DNA of 46,383 nucleotides from Lachnospiraceae bacterium (GTDB taxonomy: Bacteria > Bacillota > Clostridia > Lachnospirales > Lachnospiraceae). Of this stretch, positions 1 to 6,449 are shown piece after piece; position 1 is the first letter of the stretch; each line of letters starts with the position of its first letter. The notes under the pieces were generated by a model that saw nothing but the letters and a program-made list of their open reading frames with translations, did not search any database and was not told the DNA's origin. Made by a program: the position numbers and the translations under genes. The stretch lies in the NCBI GenBank assembly GCA_009774145.1, contig VSND01000029.1, positions 1 to 46,383 on the forward strand, read 5' to 3'.

Positions 1-89
1 TTCATGCTGTTTTTATGCCAGTTCTTATTGAATTTTCAAGGTGCATAGGCACTTATTCAAGTGCGAAGTTTGAGTTAGGATTTTAAACA

Positions 90-119
90 AAGAAAAAGAC
101 CAACCATGCGGCTGGTCTG
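90..119 (-). terminator. Rho-independent terminator (minus strand)
   Basis: Read on the minus strand, AGACCA (118-113) pairs with TGGTCT (102-97), with an additional CC/GG pair inside, and is followed by TTTTTCTTTG. No minus-strand gene is visible to its right within the window, so what it terminates is unclear. Confidence 0.55.
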
Positions 120-307
120 ATTTTCCGATTTACCAATTGCCTAATAGTGACGCCAACACATGACGCTTACCTCGAAAACGGCACTTGCATAGGACTTACC
201 GTTGGTGAATCTATAGTAGCATATGCAGAACAGTTTGTCTATATGTGAAGAACTATATGGTGGAAAAATTTTGGCATCTATTTCGAAAATTCAAATGTAA
301 ATTTCTA

Positions 308-336
308 TTGACTTTTCTGAAATAATCAAATAAAAT
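308..336 (+). promoter_or_regulatory. Promoter of the TetR gene
   Basis: TTGACT at 308-313 and TAAAAT at 331-336 are separated by 17 bp. The start codon of the regulator lies 30 bp downstream, and an operator-like dyad (339-354) lies between, which fits autorepression. Confidence 0.6.
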
Positions 337-338
337 GA

Positions 339-354
339 TAGCGAGCACTTGCAT
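339..354. promoter_or_regulatory. Degenerate operator for the TetR regulator
   Basis: This 16-bp segment ends in ACTTGCAT, the half-site of the near-perfect palindrome at 990-1005, and matches its reverse complement at about 12 of 16 positions. It sits just downstream of the -10 box and touches the ribosome binding site of the regulator gene. Autoregulation is inferred, not shown. Confidence 0.4.
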
Positions 355-366
355 GGAGGTGAGGGG

Positions 367-939
367 ATGGACGATACAAGTCAAAAAATTATCGACGCAA
401 CCATGTCATTAATTCGTGATAAAGGGTATGTTGCTACTACGACAAAAGATATTGCCCGTTTAGCCGGAGTAAATGAGTGTACGTTGTTTCGAAAATTTGA
501 AAACAAAAAAGACATTGTACTGCATGGAGTATCTCAGGAAAAATGGAGAGCCAATGTTACGCCGGAACTTTTTCAGAATGTACAATGGAAGTTAGAGCCG
601 GATTTACAGATGTTTATGACCGCCTATATGGATAAGATAACGCCAGATTTTGTAAATCTGTCGATTGGATTAAGAGCGCCCCAGCTTTACGAGGAAACTG
701 CCCCTTTAATTATGAAAGTGCCGCAGGCATTTCTGTCTTCGCTGACAGAATATTTCAAGAAAATGGAGGAGTTGGGAAAAATTGCACATTATGATTTTGA
801 AAGCCTTGCAATGACGGTTTTTTCTTCTACGTTTGGTTACACATTTTTAAATGCGTCTTTTCATCAAAATCTCAGCAGGGTAGGCAGAGAAGAATTTATT
901 AAGAACAGTGTAAAGATATTTGTAAATGGAATTTTATAG
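367..939 (+). CDS. TetR/AcrR family transcriptional regulator
   Basis: A 190-residue protein with an N-terminal TetR-type helix-turn-helix at about residues 5-50 (IIDATMSLIRDKGYVATTTKDIARLAG followed in the sequence by the NECTLFRKFENKKDIV recognition segment) and a variable helical ligand-binding region. The ATG at 367 is chosen over an upstream TTG because GGAGGTGAGGGG directly precedes it. The gene lies 89 bp upstream of ilvB on the same strand. ATGCAAGT-type half-sites occur before it, between it and ilvB, and once inside ilvB, so it probably represses itself and the acetolactate synthase genes. The ligand is unknown. It is AT-richer than the genes from 5 kb on, suggesting transfer together with ilvBN. 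Confidence 0.85.
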   Translation: MDDTSQKIIDATMSLIRDKGYVATTTKDIARLAGVNECTLFRKFENKKDIVLHGVSQEKWRANVTPELFQNVQWKLEPDLQMFMTAYMDKITPDFVNLSIGLRAPQLYEETAPLIMKVPQAFLSSLTEYFKKMEELGKIAHYDFESLAMTVFSSTFGYTFLNASFHQNLSRVGREEFIKNSVKIFVNGIL

Positions 940-947
940 AGGCAAAA

Positions 948-971
948 ATGGTACTGTAAATTCAGTGCCAT
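948..971. terminator. Hairpin between the TetR gene and ilvB
   Basis: ATGGTACTG (948-956) pairs with CAGTGCCAT (963-971), with one G-T wobble and a 6-nt loop. It is followed by TTTAAAAA and preceded by AAAA, so it could act as a weak terminator in both directions. Confidence 0.4.
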
Positions 972-989
972 TTAAAAATACAGAAAAGC

Positions 990-1005
990 ATGCAAGTACA
1001 TGCAT
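990..1005. promoter_or_regulatory. Operator palindrome upstream of ilvB
   Basis: ATGCAAGTACATGCAT is a 16-bp near-perfect palindrome (ATGCA, GTAC centre, TGCAT). It lies 23 bp upstream of the ilvB start codon and is typical in size and symmetry for TetR-family operators. The same half-site is found near the TetR start, and a one-mismatch copy lies at 2467-2482. Confidence 0.55.
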
Positions 1006-1028
1006 GAATACGAGCGAGGAGGTTATTT

Positions 1029-2765
1029 ATGATGATTACCGGTGCAGAATTATTTGTGAAAGCCCTCAAAGCAGAGCAGGTAGATACTCTGTTTGCTTAT
1101 CCGGGCGGACAGGCAATCGACCTGTTCAATGCCCTTTACAGCGAAAATGAGATAGAGGTTATTTTGCCGCGGCATGAACAGGGATTAGTCCATGCTGCGG
1201 ACGGATATGCACGCTCCACTGGAGAAGTCGGAGTATGTCTGGTTACGAGTGGTCCGGGGGCTACGAATTTAGTGACAGGAATTGCAACGGCGAATTATGA
1301 CAGTGTTCCTCTGGTATGCTTTACGGGGCAAGTACCTACGGGTCTGATTGGCAATGACGCATTTCAAGAAGTTGACATTGCAGGCATCACAAGAAGTATC
1401 TGCAAATATGCCGTAACTGTTCGCAGGCGTGATGATCTGGCAGCAATAATAAAGAAAGCCTTTATCATTGCCCGAACAGGTAAACCGGGTGTCGTCGTCG
1501 TAGATTTACCGAAAGATATTCAGAGAGAATATGGCAGTGATGACTATCCGGAAAAAATTGAAATCAGGGGATATAAGCAGGAACTTTCTGTTCCTGCAGG
1601 TCAGATCCGGAAAGCCCTGGAAATATTGAATCATGCAAAGAAGCCTGTATTTCTGATTGGCGGCGGCGTCAAGATCAGCCATGCACATTCCGAAATGCTG
1701 AAGCTTGCAGAAACAACAGGTGTTCCTGTTATTACTACCATTATGGGAAAGGGAGCAATTCCCACAACACATGATTTGTACATTGGGAATATTGGAATAC
1801 ATGGGAGTTACGCGGCTAACACAGCTGTTAGTCAATGTGACCTTCTTTTTTCTATCGGAACAAGGTTTAATGACCGCATAACAGGAAAAATCGGATACTT
1901 TGCCGCTCATGCAACAATCATTCATATAGACATAGATTCTGCTTCTGTTTCCAGAAATATAGCGGTTGACATCTCAATTGCTGCAGATGCAAAAATGGCT
2001 GTTTCCGCATTGCTTGAAAAGGCGCAGAAATTAGATACAGGGGAATGGTTAGAGCAGATTAAACAATGGGAAAGCCAATATCCTGTTTCTATGAAAACAA
2101 AAGGATTGACCCCGGAAAAAATCATAAAAGCAATCAATCATGTCTTTGACAATGCAATTATTGCCACAGATGTAGGACAAAATCAACTATGGGCTACGCA
2201 ATTTCTTGAATTAAATGAAAAAAAGCAGATGTTGACTTCTGGGGGCTTAGGAACTATGGGCTATGGTTTTCCGGCTGCTGTTGGAGCTAAAATCGGCAAT
2301 CCGTCAAAAGATGTCATTGTTATTTCCGGTGACGGCGGTATGCAAATGAACATTCAGGAAATGGCAACGGCTGTCTGCTATGAACTTCCGATAACGATTT
2401 GCATACTCAACAATGGTTATTTGGGAAACGTAAGGCAATGGCAGGAAATGTTTTTTGACAGGCGTTATGCAAGTACCTGCATGCGGTACAGAAAAAGCTG
2501 TCCGAAAAGCTGTAATTCTCCAACAGAATGCTGCCCGGAATATACACCGGATTTCATTAAATTAGCGGAAAGCTATGGGGCAAAAGCTGTCCGCATAACA
2601 AAAGAAAATGAGATTGCAGCAGCACTTGAAACAGCAAAACACACTTTAAAAGTACCTACGGTCATTGAATTTATCATTGAGCCAGAGGAAAATGTTATGC
2701 CGATTGTTCCGCCCGGTAATGCTTTGGACGACATGATTTTGGAAAGCGAGGATAAGGGAATATGA
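1029..2765 (+). CDS. ilvB: Acetolactate synthase, large (catalytic) subunit
   Basis: A 578-residue ThDP enzyme that condenses two pyruvates (or pyruvate and 2-oxobutyrate), the first step of branched-chain amino acid synthesis. Visible features: the ThDP-activating glutamate in RHEQG (E50), the SGPGATN substrate/FAD region, the central TPP-enzyme domain, and the C-terminal ThDP/Mg motif from GDGG (about 435) to NNGYLG (about 460). GGAGG precedes the ATG. The stop overlaps the start of ilvN (ATGA), so the two are translationally coupled. Odd feature: between RRY and YTPDF (about residues 481-505) is a cysteine-rich insertion with six cysteines where typical enzymes have a short polar loop. The DNA encoding its start is also a near copy of the operator at 990-1005. 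A biosynthetic role is most likely; a catabolic AlsS would lack the ACT partner. Confidence 0.93.
   Translation: MMITGAELFVKALKAEQVDTLFAYPGGQAIDLFNALYSENEIEVILPRHEQGLVHAADGYARSTGEVGVCLVTSGPGATNLVTGIATANYDSVPLVCFTGQVPTGLIGNDAFQEVDIAGITRSICKYAVTVRRRDDLAAIIKKAFIIARTGKPGVVVVDLPKDIQREYGSDDYPEKIEIRGYKQELSVPAGQIRKALEILNHAKKPVFLIGGGVKISHAHSEMLKLAETTGVPVITTIMGKGAIPTTHDLYIGNIGIHGSYAANTAVSQCDLLFSIGTRFNDRITGKIGYFAAHATIIHIDIDSASVSRNIAVDISIAADAKMAVSALLEKAQKLDTGEWLEQIKQWESQYPVSMKTKGLTPEKIIKAINHVFDNAIIATDVGQNQLWATQFLELNEKKQMLTSGGLGTMGYGFPAAVGAKIGNPSKDVIVISGDGGMQMNIQEMATAVCYELPITICILNNGYLGNVRQWQEMFFDRRYASTCMRYRKSCPKSCNSPTECCPEYTPDFIKLAESYGAKAVRITKENEIAAALETAKHTLKVPTVIEFIIEPEENVMPIVPPGNALDDMILESEDKGI
2467..2482. 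promoter_or_regulatory. Operator-like palindrome inside ilvB
   Basis: ATGCAAGTACCTGCAT differs from the upstream operator at 990-1005 by one base, and the match continues by at least one base downstream. It lies in the segment encoding the cysteine-rich insertion. It could be an intragenic operator (roadblock or loop partner) or a coincidence. Confidence 0.35.
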
Positions 2766-3262
2766 AAAAAAGGTGGATATGTCTGTTGGTTGAAAATGAT
2801 GTAGGCGTCCTTGCCGGAATATCGGGATTGTTTTCTGGAAAGTCCTACAATCTGGATAGCCTGACAGTAGGAATAACGGAGGACAAAACGGTGTCCCGTA
2901 TGACAATCAGCTTGACGAGTGATGATAAAACATTTGAACAGATAAAAAAGCAGCTGAACAGAAGCGTTGAAGTGATCCAGGTAGTTGATTATACGGACAT
3001 CGCTGTCCATATGAAAGAGTTAATGTTTATAAGAATAACTGACTGTTCCGATAGAGATGTTGATGAAATATTTAAAATTTCCAATGCATTTCATGTATCT
3101 GTTATTGACTGTTCTCCGACAATGGTGCTGATTGAAAGTGTGCAGACAGAAAACCGCAATAATGACTTAATCGGCCTGTTGGAAAAATGCTGTGCAAACC
3201 GAATTGAAATTGTCCGTGGAGGTAGTGTTGCCATTGAAACATTAAGTATCGCAGAGCGGTAA
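2762..3262 (+). CDS. ilvN: Acetolactate synthase, small (regulatory) subunit
   Basis: A 166-residue protein with an N-terminal ACT domain (LLVENDVGVLAGISGLFSG, then YNLDSLTVG, about residues 7-40). It continues to a second ferredoxin-like half with AEDVDEI-type sequence around residue 95-160, the usual layout of IlvN/IlvH. The subunit activates the catalytic chain and confers valine feedback control. Its ATG overlaps the ilvB stop by 4 bp. No terminator is obvious behind it. Confidence 0.9.
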   Translation: MKKRWICLLVENDVGVLAGISGLFSGKSYNLDSLTVGITEDKTVSRMTISLTSDDKTFEQIKKQLNRSVEVIQVVDYTDIAVHMKELMFIRITDCSDRDVDEIFKISNAFHVSVIDCSPTMVLIESVQTENRNNDLIGLLEKCCANRIEIVRGGSVAIETLSIAER

Positions 3263-3930
3263 AAGTGAATATCTGTCAATTCTGTTTGTGATTACTGTGT
3301 TGATGATGCTTTCGGAATTTCGCAGAATGCCGGAAACAAAATGATCTTTTTCAGGTTTGCACAATCGGCGGAGATAGATTATAATTCTGTTTGGAGTGTA
3401 GATCCTGCCGATGGAAGGGGACTGCCATGGGGAAAAACACAAAAGAACTGTCTGCGGTTATTCCAAAGGACAATGGCAGACGTTGGCGGAGGGTGGGATT
3501 GATATATTGGAATTTCCCAGTAAAATTTCGCAGAAAATTTTTAAACCAAGGAAAAATAAAATTCATTCCTTATGTTCAGCCAGTCATTCAGGATGTTAAA
3601 TTAATTATTGGAAAACATTCGTTTCCAATAAACTTTATTGAAATGATAACGATCAGATGGAAGGATGAATATGGAAAGCATGAAGCAAAGTATAAGATTG
3701 ACAGCATATATTTCAGGCAGTTTTTTAATGATACGGCAATACAGGAACTTGAAAGATTTGGGATGTAAAAAATCTTCTTTGCCATAGAAACGGCATTCAG
3801 GACTTTTTGGAATCCGGTGCAAGAGATGCACTGCAAGAATATCTCCAGAATTTTTTCAGAAGCTGTTCTCACATTTAAAGCCCATGATGCTTTAAGAAAT
3901 TCTTGACGCAGAAGAATTTTGAAAAAACTG
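3263..3930. other. Poorly coding region, possible gene remnants
   Basis: About 670 bp without a recognisable gene. Short open stretches occur in all three plus-strand frames but none resembles a family I know, and they are interrupted by stops. This pattern fits decayed coding sequence between the ilv genes and the MerR regulator. One possible small gene inside it is listed separately. Confidence 0.35.
3427..3768 (+). CDS. Hypothetical protein (doubtful)
   Basis: A 113-residue reading frame starting at an ATG preceded by GGAAGGGG about 10 bp upstream. It is rich in lysine, arginine and isoleucine, and has no signal peptide or recognisable motif. The middle reads like an ordinary globular segment (IRWKDEYGKHEAKYKID), but the N-terminus looks like chance translation. 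It may be the tail of a decayed gene. Not recognised. Confidence 0.25.
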   Translation: MGKNTKELSAVIPKDNGRRWRRVGLIYWNFPVKFRRKFLNQGKIKFIPYVQPVIQDVKLIIGKHSFPINFIEMITIRWKDEYGKHEAKYKIDSIYFRQFFNDTAIQELERFGM

Positions 3931-3961
3931 TTGACTCCTACGTTACGTAATAGTTTATATT
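3931..3961 (+). promoter_or_regulatory. MerR-type promoter with 19-bp spacer
   Basis: TTGACT (3931-3936) and TATATT (3956-3961) are separated by 19 bp, the long spacer typical of MerR-activated promoters. The spacer holds a dyad (CTACGTTACG followed by TAATAG). It lies 30 bp upstream of a MerR gene, implying autoactivation. Confidence 0.65.
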
Positions 3962-3991
3962 GATCTCACCAGGCGCAGGGAGGAAATGCAG

Positions 3992-4726
3992 ATGATGACG
4001 ACGCATGAAATGAGCAGGCTTGCAGGGGTGAGTATACGCACTCTTCAGTACTATGACAAAATCGGTCTTTTACATCCGACGGGATATACCGATGCAGGGT
4101 ACAGGCTGTATGACGATGCAGATCTGGAACGCCTGCAGCACATTTTGCTGTTTCGTGAACTGGAGTTTCCTTTAAAGGATATCAGGAAAATCATGGAGAG
4201 CCCGGATTTTGACAGAAGCAAAGCGCTGGAACAGCAGATCGCATTGCTGAAGCTTAAGAAGGAGCATCTGGAGCATCTGATAAACTTTGCGGTTGGAATA
4301 AAAATGTCAGGAGTAAAGAATATGGACTTTTCAGTTTTTGACAGAAGCAAATTGGATGAATACGCCGAACAGGCAAAAGCGGCATGGGGGAATTCGCCTC
4401 AATATAAGGAATTTGAAGAGAAAACAAAGGGAAGGAGCAAGAAGGAAGATCAATTACTGGCAGATCAGTGTATGCTTATTTTCAGGGAATTTGGAGAGAT
4501 TCGAGATGAGGATCCGGCATCTGATAAAGCGCAGGCGCTGGTTACAAAGCTTCAGAAGTTTTTCACGGAACATTTTTACCATTGTACAGATGAAATCTTA
4601 AGCGGATTAGGAAAACTGTATTCCGGAGGCGGTGATTTTACAAAAAACATTGATCAATATGGCGGAGAAGGAACTGCTGTATTTGTTGATCAGGCAATTC
4701 GGATATATTGTAAATCATCCATATAA
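3992..4726 (+). CDS. MerR family regulator with TipAS-like effector domain
   Basis: About 244 residues. The N-terminal MerR winged helix (MSRLAGVSIRTLQYYDKIGL, then GYRLYDDADLERLQHI) is followed by the dimerisation helix and, from about residue 110, a TipAS-type domain (FDRSKLDEYAEQAKAAWGNS, later FYHCTDEILSGLGKLY). TipAS domains bind thiopeptide-like or other amphipathic drugs and activate drug-response genes. A start at 3992 gives an 8-bp gap to GGAGG; an ATG at 3986 is closer to the Shine-Dalgarno than usual. The promoter upstream has MerR architecture. The gene ends before a strong terminator at 4796-4840. Confidence 0.88.
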   Translation: MMTTHEMSRLAGVSIRTLQYYDKIGLLHPTGYTDAGYRLYDDADLERLQHILLFRELEFPLKDIRKIMESPDFDRSKALEQQIALLKLKKEHLEHLINFAVGIKMSGVKNMDFSVFDRSKLDEYAEQAKAAWGNSPQYKEFEEKTKGRSKKEDQLLADQCMLIFREFGEIRDEDPASDKAQALVTKLQKFFTEHFYHCTDEILSGLGKLYSGGGDFTKNIDQYGGEGTAVFVDQAIRIYCKSSI

Positions 4727-4795
4727 AACACATTGCTGTTCTTTTGGAAAATAAATTCTGTAAAAATAACGGTTTGTACAGGAAATTGCAAAAAC

Positions 4796-4840
4796 GAAAA
4801 AGGGCATGGGCGGTTCGGAAATCTTGCCTGTGCCCTTTTT
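4796..4840 (+). terminator. Terminator after the MerR gene
   Basis: AAAAAGGGCA and TGCCCTTTTT form the arms of a long hairpin with further GGC/GCC pairing inside, ending in a T run. Because of this hairpin, a longer reading frame starting at 4744 is unlikely to be the real gene start of the next protein. Confidence 0.75.
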
Positions 4841-4872
4841 GCAGAAGAGAAAAACAGAATTTTGAGGAGGCC

Positions 4873-5343
4873 ATGACAGCGGCTATGACGGAGGAGCAGA
4901 AAAAGTCGGTCTGTGAGAAATACGGCAGTATGGAAGCGTACCGGCAGAGCTTTCTGAAGGATGCCGGAAGCGAACAGGCACAGAAAAATTTTCAGAAGGT
5001 AGTGGAATGGTACGGAGATAAGGAAAGCGCGATGGAGGCCGGAACGAATCCGAAAAATCCGGAGATCTTTTCCGCCTATCAGAATCGGATGGAGCAGATC
5101 ATGAAACGCCTGGCAGAGAAAAAAGGCACAGATGTGTCTTCTTTTGAAGTGAAATCCCTGATGGGAGAATATGATTTTGTGGCAAAACAGCTCTATCAGA
5201 TGAAGGATGTGAGTAAGATGGCGCTGGAGCTGGCGGAGCTGTACCGTAAGGATGAACAGATGATCTATGTGCAGGATGCACAGTACGGAGAGGGGGCGAG
5301 CGCCTGTATTGCAGATGCGATCCGTGCATTTTATGAGGCGTAA
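4873..5343 (+). CDS. Stand-alone TipAS-like domain protein (MerR remnant or free effector domain)
   Basis: About 156 residues that align in style with the effector half of MerR/TipAS regulators (MTEEQKKSVCEKYGSMEAY, WYGDKESAMEAGTNPKNPEIF, EYDFVAKQLYQMKDVSKM, GEGASACIADAIRAFYEA) but with no DNA-binding domain. GAGGAGG lies 2 bp before the ATG at 4873 and 14 bp before the ATG at 4885, so either start is possible. The upstream extension to 4744 crosses a terminator hairpin and looks non-coding. It may be the C-terminal remnant of a second MerR regulator, or a drug-binding domain made alone, as TipAS itself is made from tipA by internal initiation in Streptomyces. Confidence 0.6.
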   Translation: MTAAMTEEQKKSVCEKYGSMEAYRQSFLKDAGSEQAQKNFQKVVEWYGDKESAMEAGTNPKNPEIFSAYQNRMEQIMKRLAEKKGTDVSSFEVKSLMGEYDFVAKQLYQMKDVSKMALELAELYRKDEQMIYVQDAQYGEGASACIADAIRAFYEA

Positions 5344-5489
5344 GTATCAGGAAAACCGGGTCTTTTTATAGAGCATGCTTTCCGGTATGCCGGCGGCGCG
5401 TTTTTCGGAGCTGTCAGGTTTCTGCTGATAGATCGGAAAAGAACAGGGCATAATGACAGAGAATAAGACATGATCTGGAGGAATACAAC

Positions 5490-6407
5490 ATGTATGATCT
5501 CATTATTATTGGAGCCGGAACGGCGGGACTGTCGGCAGCCGTCTATGGAGTTCGTGCCGGGAAGCGGGTGCTTCTTCTGGAAGAGCAGGTATACGGCGGA
5601 CAGATTCTCTCTGCGGTGGAAGTGGAGAACTATCCGGGGATCCGCCGGATATCCGGCTATGAATTTGCGGAAAATCTGTACCGGCAGGCGACAGAGCTTG
5701 GGGCGGAGATGAGATATGAAAAGGCTGTGAAGATACGGGAAGAAGGAGGAGAGAAAACCGTGATCACGAACCGTTCCGGCTATGCCTGCCGGGCAGTCAT
5801 ACTGGCGACCGGAGCGAAAAAACGCAGGCTGGGGCTTGAGAGAGAGGAGGAATTGACCGGGGCGGGTATTTCCTACTGCGCCACCTGCGACGGGGCGTTT
5901 TACCGGGGAAAAGATACGGCTGTCACAGGCGGCGGCAATACGGCTCTGGAGGATGCCCTGTTTCTGAGCGGCTACTGCAGGAAGGTATATCTGATTCACC
6001 GGAGGGACCAGTTCCGGGGAGAGGAGCGGCTGGTCAGGGCGCTGAAGGAAAAAGAGAATGTAGTTACGGTGATGGAAAGCCGGATCATCCGTCTGAATGG
6101 GAAGGCGCATCTGGAATCCGTCACCGTGGAACACAGCCGTACAGAACGGGAAGAGGAACTTTTGGTGGCCGGACTTTTTATCGCAGTAGGGCAGGAACCG
6201 GATAACCGTGCCTTTTCTGATGCCGTCCGTCTGGATGCTTCTGGCTATGTGGAGGCAGGCGAGGACTGCAGAACCAGCAGAGCCGGGATCTTTACCGCAG
6301 GGGACTGCCGGACGAAGGAGGTCCGGCAGCTTGCGACGGCAGCGGCGGACGGAGCGGTGGCTGCGCTCGCCGCCTGCGCATATATGGAACAGAGCAGCTG
6401 GCAGTGA
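5490..6407 (+). CDS. trxB: Thioredoxin reductase-like flavoprotein
   Basis: A 305-residue FAD/NAD(P)H pyridine nucleotide-disulfide oxidoreductase. Visible: the FAD-binding GAGTAG (residues 8-13), YGGQ near 35, an ATGA motif near 110, the redox pair CATC (C130, C133), the NADPH site GGGNTA (about 147-152), HRRDQFR, and the C-terminal FAD motif FTAGDCRTKEVRQLATAAADGA. This is the low-molecular-weight thioredoxin reductase layout, which passes electrons from NADPH to thioredoxin or a related dithiol protein. The proline usual in GAGPAG is threonine here. No thioredoxin gene is adjacent, so the partner is unknown and the gene may be a paralogue rather than the housekeeping trxB. GGAGG precedes the ATG. 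It converges on feoB. Confidence 0.85.
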   Translation: MYDLIIIGAGTAGLSAAVYGVRAGKRVLLLEEQVYGGQILSAVEVENYPGIRRISGYEFAENLYRQATELGAEMRYEKAVKIREEGGEKTVITNRSGYACRAVILATGAKKRRLGLEREEELTGAGISYCATCDGAFYRGKDTAVTGGGNTALEDALFLSGYCRKVYLIHRRDQFRGEERLVRALKEKENVVTVMESRIIRLNGKAHLESVTVEHSRTEREEELLVAGLFIAVGQEPDNRAFSDAVRLDASGYVEAGEDCRTSRAGIFTAGDCRTKEVRQLATAAADGAVAALAACAYMEQSSWQ

Positions 6408-6449
6408 GATGATATTGCCTGTTTCTCTGTACGGGCGCTTCCGGGCGTG

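Larger units (their letters stand above)
1..338. other. AT-rich intergenic region upstream of the TetR gene
   Basis: No convincing gene is seen. The stretch holds a small perfect hairpin (GCACTT, loop ATTC, AAGTGC, near 53-68), a terminator-like hairpin read on the minus strand (90-119), and a GCACTTGCAT half-site near 181-190 that recurs next to the regulator gene. It may be the end of an element lying to the left of the window. Confidence 0.5.

Noticed and set aside
926..1150. Short frame overlapping the operator and start of ilvB
   Set aside because: Has no ribosome binding site and translates the operator; ilvB in another frame is certain.
4744..4872. N-terminal extension of the TipAS-like protein
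   Set aside because: Crosses a strong terminator hairpin; sequence is basic and unlike the family.
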